DNA of 64,000 nt from Kribbella pratensis (GCF_004365355.1 NZ_SODP01000001.1:2239473-2303472), one strand, 5' to 3'. Shown: positions 45,785-55,070, counted from the stretch's first letter. Made by a program: numbers and translations. Notes: a model not told the origin generated them from the sequence alone.

Positions 45785-45926
45785 ACTAACCACACGGTCA
45801 GCCGACGGATCGACCTCCACCTCGAGAATCTGCTCGGTGGGTTGTACCTCAGCGCCAGCCGAAGCGACGAGTAGAGCTCACCCGGCTCCTCGGGCCGTGC
45901 GAAGTCAGGGCTCTGGCTACATTGCC
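45785..45926 (-). pseudogene. Possible C-terminal remnant of a recombinase-like gene next to tRNA-Leu
   Basis: Read on the minus strand, one frame gives PEEPGELYSSLRLALRYNP, and the sense continues after a shift of frame as PTEQILEVEVDPSADR. This recalls the C-terminal beta strands of serine recombinases, and the gene would point towards the tRNA 3' end, where integrase genes usually sit. The stretch is short and frameshifted, so this is a weak call. Confidence 0.3.
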
Positions 45927-45974
45927 CAACTGATCCATGTACGCCTTAAGTACGTCGCGGCCGAGACCTTCAAG

Positions 45975-47234
45975 TCAATGCCGCAGACCATGGCCCCAAG
46001 GCCCGCGCCGGGCGAACACCATCGCAGCGTAGAGCACTGCGGCCACTGCAGTGGCCGCGGCCGGCAGCAGGAACAGACGCGGGATACCCAGGCTGTCACC
46101 CGCAACGCCTGTGTAGAGACCGCCGAGCGCTCCGGAGACCATCACCGAACTGCTGAACGTGTTCGTCGCGGTGGCGAGTCGTTCGGGCACGAGGTCCTGA
46201 GCGATCGCAACGCCCAACGCACCCGTCGCCGCGACGGCGACCGACATGAACACCTGGCCGATCGCGATCGCGACGAGGTTCTGCGCGACGGCGTAGGACA
46301 GGTAGGCCCCGAACGCTGCGACGATGCCGAGCGCGAACACCCTCAGCGCGCCGAACCGCCCCGCGAGCCGGGCCAACGTGGCCATGAACACGACCTCCAG
46401 CAGCGGCTGCAACGAGATGACCGCACCACGGGCGAACGCACTCACGCGCAGGGTCTCGGCCATATAGATCGAGAGGAACGACAGTTTGATCGACTCACCC
46501 GACATCACCAGCACACCGACCGCCGTGAACATCGCCAACAACGCGAACCGGCCTCGCGGCACGGCCGGCTCGGCTCGTCGAGCTGCCACAGTCGCATCCG
46601 AACGCGGCCTCGTATGCTCCGAGGGCAGGTGCCGACCGGCCAGGACCACAGGAACCACCCCGACGGCCGACAACGCGGCCGTGGCCAGCAACGTCTCCCG
46701 CAGCCCGGCCACCGTTGCGAGCCAAGCACCGAGCGCCGGCCCGGTGATCCAGCCGACCGCCTGGCTGATCCTCAACAGCGCGAGAACGCCGTACCGCGAC
46801 GGCGTCGGATGTCGCTCCAGATATCCACGGGCCACGGTGAACAGCAGCCCACCAGAGGTCCCCGCCAGACTGAGGACCACGACGTTCACCACGTACGGCA
46901 CCCACGGCTGCTCCCACACCGCAATCACGGTCCAACCCGCGGCAGCAAGCAGCGAACCTCCCACGGCGAGCGGGATCCGCTTGTCGAATCGGTCCGAGAG
47001 CGCGCCGACAAGGAATCCGGCGACCGGGGCAGCCAGGTTCGTCACGTAGTACAGCCCGGCGGCCCGCACCGACAGATGCAGCTCCTGAGTCAGGAAGAGG
47101 CCCATCTGCGGCCAGCTCAACGACAGGGCGAAGCCGGACATCAGCATGGCCACGAAAAGCCATCGCAGCACGACATGCCCGATCAAGTAGCCCCAGGCAG
47201 ACTCCGTAGGCACCTCTACTTGCAGTGATCGCAT
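45975..47234 (-). CDS. Major facilitator superfamily transporter, sugar/drug efflux-like
   Basis: A 419-residue protein with twelve hydrophobic segments. The MFS loop after helix 2 is GALSDRFDKRIPLAVGG, a good match to the family, and the fold resembles SetA-type efflux carriers. ATG at 47234 follows AGGAGA. It appears intact although it is flanked on both sides by gene remnants. The substrate is unknown. Confidence 0.85.
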   Translation of the reverse strand: MRSLQVEVPTESAWGYLIGHVVLRWLFVAMLMSGFALSLSWPQMGLFLTQELHLSVRAAGLYYVTNLAAPVAGFLVGALSDRFDKRIPLAVGGSLLAAAGWTVIAVWEQPWVPYVVNVVVLSLAGTSGGLLFTVARGYLERHPTPSRYGVLALLRISQAVGWITGPALGAWLATVAGLRETLLATAALSAVGVVPVVLAGRHLPSEHTRPRSDATVAARRAEPAVPRGRFALLAMFTAVGVLVMSGESIKLSFLSIYMAETLRVSAFARGAVISLQPLLEVVFMATLARLAGRFGALRVFALGIVAAFGAYLSYAVAQNLVAIAIGQVFMSVAVAATGALGVAIAQDLVPERLATATNTFSSSVMVSGALGGLYTGVAGDSLGIPRLFLLPAAATAVAAVLYAAMVFARRGPWGHGLRH

Positions 47235-47311
47235 GGATGCGCTGTCTCCTGGTCGAGGTGCACGGTGTGCCACGCGCTGCGGAAATCCCTGGAAGGGGCG
47301 GACACGCCGGG

Positions 47312-47620
47312 CAGGCACATTTTCACAAACCCCCTGACCGCCCACTCAAGCGGCCCCGCTTCTGCGTCCAGTACGACGCTCACGTGGACCCGGCGCAGCC
47401 GGTTCAGCGGGCCGCCTGGGCGACCGGCGAGCTGGACGTCCAGATCAACGACAACGGCGAGTGGCTCGGCCGCGTCCGAGAAAAGAACGGCCCCGTCCCT
47501 GGCCCCGGCCCTGGCTCCGACCTCCGCCCGGCCCCCTGCAAGGGCAGAGAGACCAGCTTCCGGCGCGCCGATAAGCTGCCCTGCGTCAGGTGCAAGATTG
47601 GTAGTCGCACCTCACCGTAG
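47312..47620 (+). CDS. Possible small hypothetical gene or remnant
   Basis: This frame has coding-like composition in YDAHVDPAQPVQRAAWATGE and INDNGEWLGRVREKNG, followed by a Pro-Gly stretch and SDLRPAP. No convincing start codon with a ribosome site was found, and I do not recognise the family. Four Cys near the end are probably incidental. It fills most of the gap between the MFS gene and the next gene; the rest of the gap shows nothing I can name. Confidence 0.35.
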   Translation, partial: QAHFHKPPDRPLKRPRFCVQYDAHVDPAQPVQRAAWATGELDVQINDNGEWLGRVREKNGPVPGPGPGSDLRPAPCKGRETSFRRADKLPCVRCKIGSRTSP

Positions 47621-47673
47621 GAACCGGAGCGGTCCCGGTGCGACAACTTCGAGTGCAGAGTTCAGTACTGCGT

Positions 47674-48224
47674 TCAACGTGAAGCGCCGATGGTCACCGC
47701 CAAGCGCTCTTGGGCTAGGTCGATCTCCTCAACCTCAACGTCGATCAGGGAATGCTCGATCGTGAGGTGCGGGTCGCCGTCGACCAGCAGCTCGTAGGTC
47801 AGCCATTCCTGCTGACCGATCAGTCCCGGCCCGACCGAGAGGATCTCGTCGGCGATCTCAGCGGGCGGGCCGACCTGAGTGGTGAGTGCGTTCGAGGCCT
47901 CGAGCAACTCCAGGATCTTCACGCCGGGGTGGAGTTTGATCGAGGTATCCCTGTCGTACAGCGCCGACGAGATCGCTGCTCGGCCGGTGTTCCGGATCGA
48001 CAAACGTACGACTGTCGGATCGGCGAGGACGCCGAACGTGGCATGAGAGATCGACAGCCGATCTGCTGCGCCTGACGCCTTATCGCGTGTGAACAGACGC
48101 GTCGGCGTCATCTCTATGCCGAGACGTCGTTTCGGCGGAATCGTCCGGATCGTCGCCATGTCGCCAATGCCGCCAACGGAAGCCCCACCACGGCGGCGAT
48201 CACCCCCACAGTCGCCCAGTCCAT
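47674..48224 (-). pseudogene. Frameshifted gene: membrane-anchored hypothetical protein
   Basis: Two pieces in different frames overlap. The first (48224-48114) starts at an ATG with a very strong GGAGGGGGAG ribosome site and codes one membrane helix, MDWATVGVIAAVVGLPLAAL, then stops after 36 residues. The second (48159-47674) codes a 161-residue soluble domain from KRRLGIEMTPTRLFTR onward, with no ribosome site of its own. Together they look like one protein with an N-terminal anchor, broken by a frameshift near 48120-48160. Programmed frameshifting or two coupled genes are alternatives. I do not recognise the domain. Confidence 0.55.
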
Positions 48225-48442
48225 AACTCCCCCTCCGTCTGCGACGACTCCGACGCCGCCCACGATCTGGTTTCTCACCACAACTGACACTGAAGGCGGC
48301 CGATCACATCCGGCTCGGCCGCCATCAGTGCCGTCGCGCGTGAGATTCATCGGACTCAGCGTTCAGCTTCCGGACTCCCGGCCGATCGCGCGACCCACGC
48401 CGCACCAACCGCCGAATCTCCAACAGCACATGGCATCGCCGC

Positions 48443-48595
48443 CTAACAGGTCGCGACCGCCCGTGCCAAGGTGATGGTCCGGCGGTCGCCGTACGCGACG
48501 ATGCTGCTCACCTTCACCGATTGGCCAAGAGTGGCCAGCTCGGGCTGGTCCTCCGGCGAGACGACGAACCGCTCCGGCGGCGGGGGTCCGGCTTA
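48443..48595 (-). pseudogene. Short gene remnant
   Basis: A minus-strand frame without start codon gives ERFVVSPEDQPELATLGQ and VKVSSIVAYGDRRTITLARA before a stop; the codon pattern looks protein-like. Otherwise 48225-48769 shows only non-coding DNA and the promoter region of the secreted-protein gene that follows. It probably belongs to the decayed region after tRNA-Leu. Confidence 0.3.
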
Positions 48596-48769
48596 CTGAC
48601 AATCCGGCTGCGCAGTCCCGTGCATGCGAGTGAGGCAGAAATCCTGCCCACGTTGGCCGTTCGGGGACGACTGCGCAACTTTTATCGGTTCAGCCGCATC
48701 AAGCTGGGTGACGATCTGCTGCTGGCATGGAGCCTGCAACCTGGGGGTCAGGTCACGAGAGGTTGCGAC

Positions 48770-49705
48770 ATGCGAGGTAAGCAAGGGCTAGTCCGTCGAG
48801 GCTCGGTAGTACTGAGCGCGGCTGCACTCTTGGCCGTCGGCTTGTTCCCCGGAGCCGCGGACGCTGTCACGACGACCAGCGGCGATGCAAGCGCCGGCAA
48901 GTGCACGATGGATCTGGGGTCGGTCACGGCTGGAGGTGATCACAGGTCACAACGCATTACTGCCAACTCGCCGCCGACGAGAACGAACGATCGCGTTGTG
49001 GCGCCTGGCCTGTTCGATGATCAGGTACGACTCAGCGGTTCGATGTTCACCTCACCGACTCCCGGCGGGGTTTATGTCGCGGGCCATGTGATCATCGGCG
49101 GGACCCTCACCTACAGCGGCTACACGCTCGTCGAGGGCCGTGAACTCGATCCGGACTCGATCGGCCGCGAGGTCGACCCCGGCGAATACAGTGACATCGT
49201 CGCATTCGAGGAGTCCCGCTATCGCGAGGGAACCTCCGCGCGAACGAAGCTTTACGGGCTGAACCGCGGCGGCGTGCTCTTCAGATGGACCTCGACCAGC
49301 GGGGGTTGGAGCGTCACCGGCACGTCAACGGGCTTCGCGTCGGTGAAGGCGATGACGTTGATCAGCAAGACCCGGACCTACGACACGTTCCTCGCGAACA
49401 CCCGGGGCGGCGCGCTCTACACGATTCACATCCCGACGACATCGCCGATGAAGCCGATCATCAAACCGGTACGCACCCGTACCTGGCAGGGCTTCGAATT
49501 CCTGATCGCACAGAAGTGTGGCAACCAGGGCACCCTGCTGCTCGGCATCGACAAAGACACCCAATCCGCCTACCTGTACGCGGTCGGACACGCGAACGGC
49601 ACCGCGACAGTCATCCAGGGCCTCGGCAAGGTCCCTGGCACGTTCAACGACCCGGCGTACTTCCGCTGGGCCACCGCAACCAACGACCCACTCGCGGGCG
49701 AGTAG
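48770..49705 (+). CDS. Secreted protein of unknown function
   Basis: A 311-residue protein with a clear signal peptide (RRGSVVLSAAALLAVGLFPG, cleavage likely after ADA near residue 32). The mature part has repeated short segments of the kind YGLNRGGVLFRWTSTSGGW and TRGGALYTIHIP, which suggest a beta-propeller or tachylectin-like sheet fold. GAGAGG precedes the ATG. I recognise no enzymatic motif. A strong hairpin ends the gene. Confidence 0.75.
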   Translation: MRGKQGLVRRGSVVLSAAALLAVGLFPGAADAVTTTSGDASAGKCTMDLGSVTAGGDHRSQRITANSPPTRTNDRVVAPGLFDDQVRLSGSMFTSPTPGGVYVAGHVIIGGTLTYSGYTLVEGRELDPDSIGREVDPGEYSDIVAFEESRYREGTSARTKLYGLNRGGVLFRWTSTSGGWSVTGTSTGFASVKAMTLISKTRTYDTFLANTRGGALYTIHIPTTSPMKPIIKPVRTRTWQGFEFLIAQKCGNQGTLLLGIDKDTQSAYLYAVGHANGTATVIQGLGKVPGTFNDPAYFRWATATNDPLAGE

Positions 49706-49710
49706 GCACG

Positions 49711-49747
49711 TGTCCCACCACGGGCTCACTTCACCGGTGGTGGGACA
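49711..49747 (+). terminator. Terminator hairpin after the secreted-protein gene
   Basis: TGTCCCACCAC (49711-49721) pairs with GTGGTGGGACA (49737-49747), an 11-bp perfect stem 5 bases after the stop codon. Confidence 0.7.
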
Positions 49748-49830
49748 GACGTCGGGGGCCACTAGACACGCGGGGCCGTCTCGTCGGGGCGTAGGAGGCT
49801 AACCGGCGGGTGAGGTGAGACGGTCTCTGT

Positions 49831-51168
49831 ATGGCCTCGCATCTTCTTCCCGTCCTCGGCAACCATGAGCTCGTCGAGCTCGACGCCGATCTCGTCCGGG
49901 GCGCGGTGAGCGCGCTCGCGGTGACTGCTGTCGATCCCAGTGGTGTGCCTCGCGCGAAGTTCGTGCCGCGCGAGAAGATCGCGGAGACGCACCGGTCGGG
50001 GCTGGGGGCGGCACCGAGCTGGCATGTCTTCTGCATCGACAACGGCATTGCATTCACGCCCGAGCTGGGCGTGGTCGGCGACCAACGGCTGCGTCCCGAC
50101 CTGCGCGCGCTGCGCGTGCTCGGCGGCGGCCTGGCGTGGGCGCCGGCAGAGTTCCAGGAACAGTCCGGCTCGCCCTCGTCGCTGTGCACACGCGGGCGGC
50201 TACGGGAGACCGTGGACGAGTTGGCGTCACTTGGCATCACCGCGACAGTCGGCTGCGAGGTCGAGTTCGTACTCACCGCCGCCGACGGTGCGGCGCTGAC
50301 CGAACGCCCATGGAGCTGCTACGGCCTGACCGCAGGACTGGACCGGGAGGACTTCCTCCTGCGACTGCTCGACGACTGCAGAACCGCCGGGCTCGACGTC
50401 GTGCAGTGCCATGCCGAGTACGGCGACAATCAGTACGAAATCTCCTTCTCCCCCACCGATCCGGTCGCCGCGGCCGACATCGTGGTACTGGCGCGCATCG
50501 TGATCGGCCGCGCAGCGCGGCGCGCAGGGCTTGCCGCGTCGTTCTCGCCGGTCCCGTTCGCAGGTGGTAGCGGCAACGGAGCCCACGTCCATGTCTCGCT
50601 CCATCGCGACGGTACGCCGATGCTGTCCGGTGGGCCCGGACCGCACGGGCTGACCGTGGAGGGCGAGTCGGCGATCGGCGGTATTCTCGCCGGGCTGCCC
50701 GGCGTGATCGGCGTGTTCGCCGGGTCCGTGCTGTCGGGTCAGCGGCTGCTTCCCGGGCACTGGTCGGGCGCGTTTGCCTGCTGGGGACTGGAGAACCGCG
50801 AGGCCGCAGTACGTCTGTGCGCGGTCGAGGCAGGCAGCGCCAACATCGAGGTCAAATGTATCGACCCGTCCGCCAACCCCTACCTCGCGACCGCGGTCGT
50901 GCTCGGCCTGATCGTGGACGGTGTGCGGCGCAAGACCCCGCTGCCGACCGAGGCCACGACTCATCCGGCCGACGCACAGCACCAGACACTTCCTACCGAT
51001 CAGACCGCGGCGCTGGACGCGCTCAAGCAGTCGGCCCAGGCAAAACACATACTCGGCGCAGACCTGCTGTCCGCGCTGCTCGCCGTACGGCGACACGAGG
51101 TGACCGCCTTCGAAGGACAGGACCCGTCCGCAGTGGCCGAGCGGTTGCGGTTCGCGTGGTCGGCATGA
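49831..51168 (+). CDS. Glutamine-synthetase-family protein (FluG C-terminal type)
   Basis: A 445-residue protein of the glutamine synthetase superfamily. The beta-Grasp start is weak, but the catalytic half is clear: CEVEFVL (metal Glu), NQYEISF, GGSGNGAHVHVSLH, ENREAAVRL and IEVKCIDPSANPYLATA. Such proteins often act as gamma-glutamyl ligases on amines or other compounds rather than as true glutamine synthetase. It overlaps an amidohydrolase gene by four bases; the two correspond to the halves of the fungal FluG fusion, in the reverse order. The likely task is catabolism or modification of an amine, but the substrate is unknown. Confidence 0.87.
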   Translation: MASHLLPVLGNHELVELDADLVRGAVSALAVTAVDPSGVPRAKFVPREKIAETHRSGLGAAPSWHVFCIDNGIAFTPELGVVGDQRLRPDLRALRVLGGGLAWAPAEFQEQSGSPSSLCTRGRLRETVDELASLGITATVGCEVEFVLTAADGAALTERPWSCYGLTAGLDREDFLLRLLDDCRTAGLDVVQCHAEYGDNQYEISFSPTDPVAAADIVVLARIVIGRAARRAGLAASFSPVPFAGGSGNGAHVHVSLHRDGTPMLSGGPGPHGLTVEGESAIGGILAGLPGVIGVFAGSVLSGQRLLPGHWSGAFACWGLENREAAVRLCAVEAGSANIEVKCIDPSANPYLATAVVLGLIVDGVRRKTPLPTEATTHPADAQHQTLPTDQTAALDALKQSAQAKHILGADLLSALLAVRRHEVTAFEGQDPSAVAERLRFAWSA

Positions 51169-52352
51169 GCGATCAAGGAGCGATCCCGGATGCCACGGAA
51201 GCCCTGCCGGTTGTGCGGACTGGTGAGAGTGTGGCCGAGTTGGCCTTCCAAATGCCGCTGATCGACCACCACTGCCACGGCGTACAGACCGGCACCGCGA
51301 CCGATGCGGAGGTGGAGCTGCTGGCCACCGAATCGGATTGGCCTGCCCCACCCGGTACGTCGGTGTTCGACAACCCGTTCGGAATCACGGTGCGCTCGCT
51401 GTGCGCGCCGTTGCTCGACCTGCCGCGGCATTGCACCGCAGAGGAGTATCTTCAGCGGCGCGGGGAGCTGGGCGGCACGGAGGTCAGCACGCGGCTACTG
51501 GCTTCGAGCGGAACCGAGCGGTACCTGCTCGACACCGGTTTCCGGGCTTCGACGATCACGACGCCGCACGAGATGGCGACCCTGACCGGCTCGGCTACCG
51601 ACGAGATCGTGCGCCTGGAAAGGCTCGCCGAGTCGATCGCGCCGGGCTGTACTGCCGCCGGCTTCGCGAGCGCCTTCGACGACGCGCTCGAGGCGGCCGC
51701 CGCAAACGCGGTTGGCGTCAAATCGATCATCGCCTACCGGTACGGTCTCGACTTCGACCCGGCCCGACCGGAACCTGCTCAGGTAACCGCGGCCGCGGGC
51801 CGCTGGCTGACGAGAATCGAGGCAGGCTCACCGGGGCGTCTCGCGGACCCGGTGCTGCTGCGGCATTTGTTGTGGCGGGCGGTGGAACTCCGCAAGCCGA
51901 TCCAGTTGCATGTCGGGTACGGCGACCCGGACATCGTGCTGCATCGCTGCGATCCGTCCCACCTCACCAGGTTCGCGCACGCGACACGTACGACGGGCGC
52001 TCAGCTGATGCTGCTGCACTGCTACCCGTACATCCGTCAGGCCGGGATCCTCGCGCAGCTCTTCCCGCACGTTTGGCTCGACACCAGTTGCGCAGTCAGC
52101 CATACCGGGCCGTCCAGCGAAACGCTGGTGCGGGAGTCGCTGGAGATCGCGCCGATGCACAAGCTGCTCTACGCCTCGGATGCGTTCGGCCTGCCCGAGC
52201 TGTACGCATGCGGATCCTGGCTCTGGCGCCGAGCCGTCGGCCTGGTCCTCGACGAGTGGCTGGCCGACAACCTGATCGGCGCAGCCGACGCGCGCCGCTA
52301 CGTCAAAATGCTGGGCCGCGACAACGCTGTTCGAGCCTACGGTCTGGAGTAG
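51165..52352 (+). CDS. Amidohydrolase-family protein (FluG N-terminal type)
   Basis: A 395-residue metal-dependent hydrolase of the amidohydrolase-2 group. The opening metal site is MPLIDHHCHG, the central strands are LQLHVGYGDPD and LLHCYPYIRQA, and the late metal Asp is in LLYASDAFGLPELY. The ATG overlaps the stop of the glutamine-synthetase-like gene (ATGA). In FluG and in related bacterial pairs the hydrolase is thought to work with the GS-like ligase; here the two must be made together. The actual reaction is not known. Confidence 0.87.
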   Translation: MSDQGAIPDATEALPVVRTGESVAELAFQMPLIDHHCHGVQTGTATDAEVELLATESDWPAPPGTSVFDNPFGITVRSLCAPLLDLPRHCTAEEYLQRRGELGGTEVSTRLLASSGTERYLLDTGFRASTITTPHEMATLTGSATDEIVRLERLAESIAPGCTAAGFASAFDDALEAAAANAVGVKSIIAYRYGLDFDPARPEPAQVTAAAGRWLTRIEAGSPGRLADPVLLRHLLWRAVELRKPIQLHVGYGDPDIVLHRCDPSHLTRFAHATRTTGAQLMLLHCYPYIRQAGILAQLFPHVWLDTSCAVSHTGPSSETLVRESLEIAPMHKLLYASDAFGLPELYACGSWLWRRAVGLVLDEWLADNLIGAADARRYVKMLGRDNAVRAYGLE

Positions 52353-52595
52353 ACAGCGATCGAGGAAGCACACATAGAGGCAGCGGTCGAGCTGCGTCAC
52401 CGGCTGCATACCGGACCGGCACCAGGCCGCCCGTTCGCGTCACGACGTCGCCGCCGAGCTACCCGCAGGGAGCCAGCCGGCTTGAGATGGCTCCTGCTCC
52501 ACCCTCTGATCACGCGTTCCAGAACTCGGACCGGGCGGTCCGGCGCGATCAACACCTCTGGAGCGCGCCGGCAACCTGGAACCGCAAGCCTTCAG

Positions 52596-53585
52596 CTAGG
52601 CGCCATGCACATCGGACCTGGCACGAGGGCCCCAGTCGATAAGAGACGGTCGGAACGCCGATGGCGCCAAGATCGCCTTCCGCTGGCTTCCGTCGGGATG
52701 CATGCGATAAAGACCGAACAGGCCGCCGATCTCTAGTCTGAACACGACCCACTGACCGTCGGGCGAATACGATCCGAGGTATGCATTCGTCTCGCCATCG
52801 TGGAAATGAGTGACTTCTCGAACAGCCGAGCCATCCGGGCGCATCGTCACGATGTTCGCCGAATCTGCGGGATGGAAGTGGTTCGCGTTCTCGGTCACCG
52901 CGATCCGACGACCGCTCGGGGCCCAGTCCGCCTTGATCGTCTCATCTGCCGTGAACGGTCGAATCTGCCTGATATGACGACCGTCGACGTCGGCCGTGAA
53001 CAGGCCTTGTGCCGGCTCCAGGTTGGGCGGCGGACCCGTCACCGAGCCGTCGAAGCCCTGGAAGCTAAGGGTCTTGCCATCCGGCGACACGTTGGGGTCG
53101 GTCACGAAACCGTTGGGGAACGGGCCGAGTAGTCGGCGCTGGTGGCTGCCGTCGCTCGACATACGCCAGATCGCATCGTCGTTGGTCGCGATGGTGAAGC
53201 GCTCGAAGTAGATGGTCCGTCCATCGGGCGAGAACGACGGTTGGTCGTCGAAGACGCCCGCCGGCTGTGGCAGCACTTTGAGCCGGGATCCGTCCGGTCT
53301 GGCGACGGCAATCCGGACCGAGTCTTCGCTGCCGATGGAGAAGACGATGCGGCTGCCATCCGGCGCCCAGTCGACGTTGACGGCATCACCGTCCACGCGC
53401 GTGATCTGACGAAGATCCGTGCCGTCGGGGCGCACGGTGAACAGTTGGCTGCCGGCGTCTGTTCCCGCCGTGAAGGCGATCAACCCGTTCCGGCCGGGAA
53501 AAGTAGCCTGAGCTGATGTCGGAACTGCGACTGCCACCAAGATCACTGCGAGAAAGATTGCTGCCTTCGACCAACGGGTCGACAT
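52596..53585 (-). CDS. Secreted TolB-like beta-propeller protein
   Basis: A 329-residue exported protein. The signal peptide is AAIFLAVILVAVAVPTSAQA; after it come at least six repeats of the PD40/WD40-like kind, each with a phrase such as VRPDGTDLRQITR, WAPDGSRIVFS, FSPDGRTIYFE or MRPDGSAVREVTH. Such propellers bind proteins or sugars; no catalytic site is visible. The ATG at 53585 begins just before the signal peptide. The 243 bases beyond its stop, up to the amidohydrolase gene, show nothing I can name. Confidence 0.82.
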   Translation of the reverse strand: MSTRWSKAAIFLAVILVAVAVPTSAQATFPGRNGLIAFTAGTDAGSQLFTVRPDGTDLRQITRVDGDAVNVDWAPDGSRIVFSIGSEDSVRIAVARPDGSRLKVLPQPAGVFDDQPSFSPDGRTIYFERFTIATNDDAIWRMSSDGSHQRRLLGPFPNGFVTDPNVSPDGKTLSFQGFDGSVTGPPPNLEPAQGLFTADVDGRHIRQIRPFTADETIKADWAPSGRRIAVTENANHFHPADSANIVTMRPDGSAVREVTHFHDGETNAYLGSYSPDGQWVVFRLEIGGLFGLYRMHPDGSQRKAILAPSAFRPSLIDWGPRARSDVHGA

Positions 53586-53882
53586 GGTCCCCACCCCCGT
53601 CCCGAGGCGGCACGAGGACTGATTCCCCGCGCCTCCCATCGGGATCACTCCATCAAATCCCTGCCACCCGCAAAGGGCAAGACGGCGGACGAACCCGCCG
53701 GCGTTGCAGCGTTTGATTGAAGACGGAGATCGAGGCACTCATCTGAACCGACCTGTAGGGGCATGATCCAGGCGTCGTCCAGCACAGCGGCGCGGGCTTT
53801 TCCGACCAAACGATTCATCCCCGTCGACCGACTCCCGATTTTCGGAGCGGGTTGTAGCTCAACCCGTCGAGACGCCTAACCG

Positions 53883-54373
53883 TTGCTGTGGGCAACGGCG
53901 CGCTATGAGGGACCGGCGGTGGGTAGACGGATTGTGAAGGTGGAGGTTTCGGTGAGCGTCACGATGCCGCGGTGGCGTCGGGCGATTTCGGCGACGATGG
54001 AGACCACGGAAGGTTCCAGCCCGCTGCAGCACTTCTACGCCACCTGGCGGACCCTGCGGAGCGCCGGAGGATCGTTCGAGCTCGCGCTCGTCACCAACCG
54101 CGGCTTCGACGCCCGCCACCCCATATTCGCACAGCCCGCAGGCTGTACGACGGCCACCTGCAGGTCGACAGCATCCGCGTCGCGGGATCTCGCTCGAAGC
54201 TGGGCAAGGCGCGCGTCAGCTGGGCGAAGCACCTCGAAATCGACGCCGGTGAGCTGCTCGACTTTCTGGGCGACCTGCAGCTCCTGCCTGAGGGCAGCGA
54301 GTCGTCGGTGGACAAGCTGGCGCAGGCGATGATGCGCACCACGAGCCGATCCAGCGATGGATTCCAGGCGTGA
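53883..54373 (+). pseudogene. Frameshifted remnant, possibly of a DUF4297-like defence nuclease
   Basis: One frame gives FYATWRTLRSAGGSFELALV then TNRGFDARHPIFA, and the sense moves to another frame at about 54140, giving RLYDGHLQVDSIRVAGSRSK then LGKARVSWAKHLEIDAGELL. The order and wording recall the internal part of DUF4297-type dsDNA nucleases of anti-phage systems, but the match is from memory. No nuclease core motif survives. It is certainly not translated as one protein. The 297 bases before it, 53586-53882, contain no gene I can support. Confidence 0.45.
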
Positions 54374-54716
54374 TCACATCCTTGACGACGTAGCCGCCAG
54401 CGACGTCATCGGCATCAAGGAGTTCTTCCACCTTCTGCCACCGGCCGTAGACCGCATATCGGGTGTACCGCGGGTCTCCAGATCTCCGCGATGGTCGAGT
54501 GCTGGGCACCTTCAGCCGGTGCCCCTCCCGCGCCGTCCGAGGATGCGGGTGCCGCCCGCTGTCGGTCAAGATGCACTCCCACGGCGCCTGCGATCAGCGT
54601 CAGCAGCAGAACAGTTCCAAAAGGCCCTCGGCCACCACAAGCGCCATCACCGGGTGCTGCCGGAACCACGGATCACGTAACACCGACGTCCGAAGGGGCC
54701 ACGCGAATTCAGTCAT
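54340..54716 (-). pseudogene. Frameshifted gene with one membrane helix
   Basis: From an ATG at 54716 the protein reads MTEFAWPLRTSVLRDPWF and HPVMALVVAEG. A shift then gives PFGTVLLLTLIAGAVGVHLD (a membrane helix) up to HSTIAEIW, and a second shift gives DPRYTRYAVYGRWQKVEELL and DADDVAGGYVVKDV. Three consecutive coding-like pieces in order in three frames point to one gene broken by two frameshifts. The family is not recognised. Confidence 0.5.
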
Positions 54717-54849
54717 ACCCTCACCGATAGCTCGCCCGCCAGGTCGAGCACAGGGACGAAAGTCCTGTGTTCCCAGACGCATCGGCTGCTGCCCTTCGAT
54801 GCGCGCCGTACGCCGCTGGGCCAGACCGGACCGAGTGGCGAGAACCCAG

Positions 54850-55070
54850 GTTAGGGATCTCGATGCCGCATTGGGCGACACCGAGCTCGCGGGCTCCCGC
54901 CACGCGCAACACCATCCTCCAATAGGAGATCAGGCGGTGATCGCGGTCAGTGCTCTGCCTCGCGAGCACGTTCATGAATCCGTCAGCGTTGAAATCGCCC
55001 GGCCCGAAAATGGACGTCATCGCATTCCGGCCGCTACCGAAACGCTTCCAGATCAGCCAGCTGCCCCTGT
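54850..55070 (-). pseudogene. Remnant of an FG-GAP/VCBS-repeat protein
   Basis: The frame holds SWLIWKRFGSGRNAMTSIFG followed by PGDFNADGFMNVLAR, a good FG-GAP repeat with the calcium-binding DxNxDG pattern. Such repeats form secreted beta-propellers in actinomycetes. Only about one repeat is left and no start or signal peptide is visible, so it is most likely a fragment. Two to three DosR-like palindromes lie just upstream of it. Confidence 0.45.

Noticed and set aside
52353-52595. A gene remnant after the amidohydrolase gene
   Set aside because: Short frames only, none with protein-like sense; left as non-coding.
53846-53900. A tRNA-like string GTTGTAGCTCAACCCG and a nearby CCGTTGC/GCAACGG hairpin
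   Set aside because: No acceptor stem, anticodon arm or T arm can be built around it; probably chance dyads.
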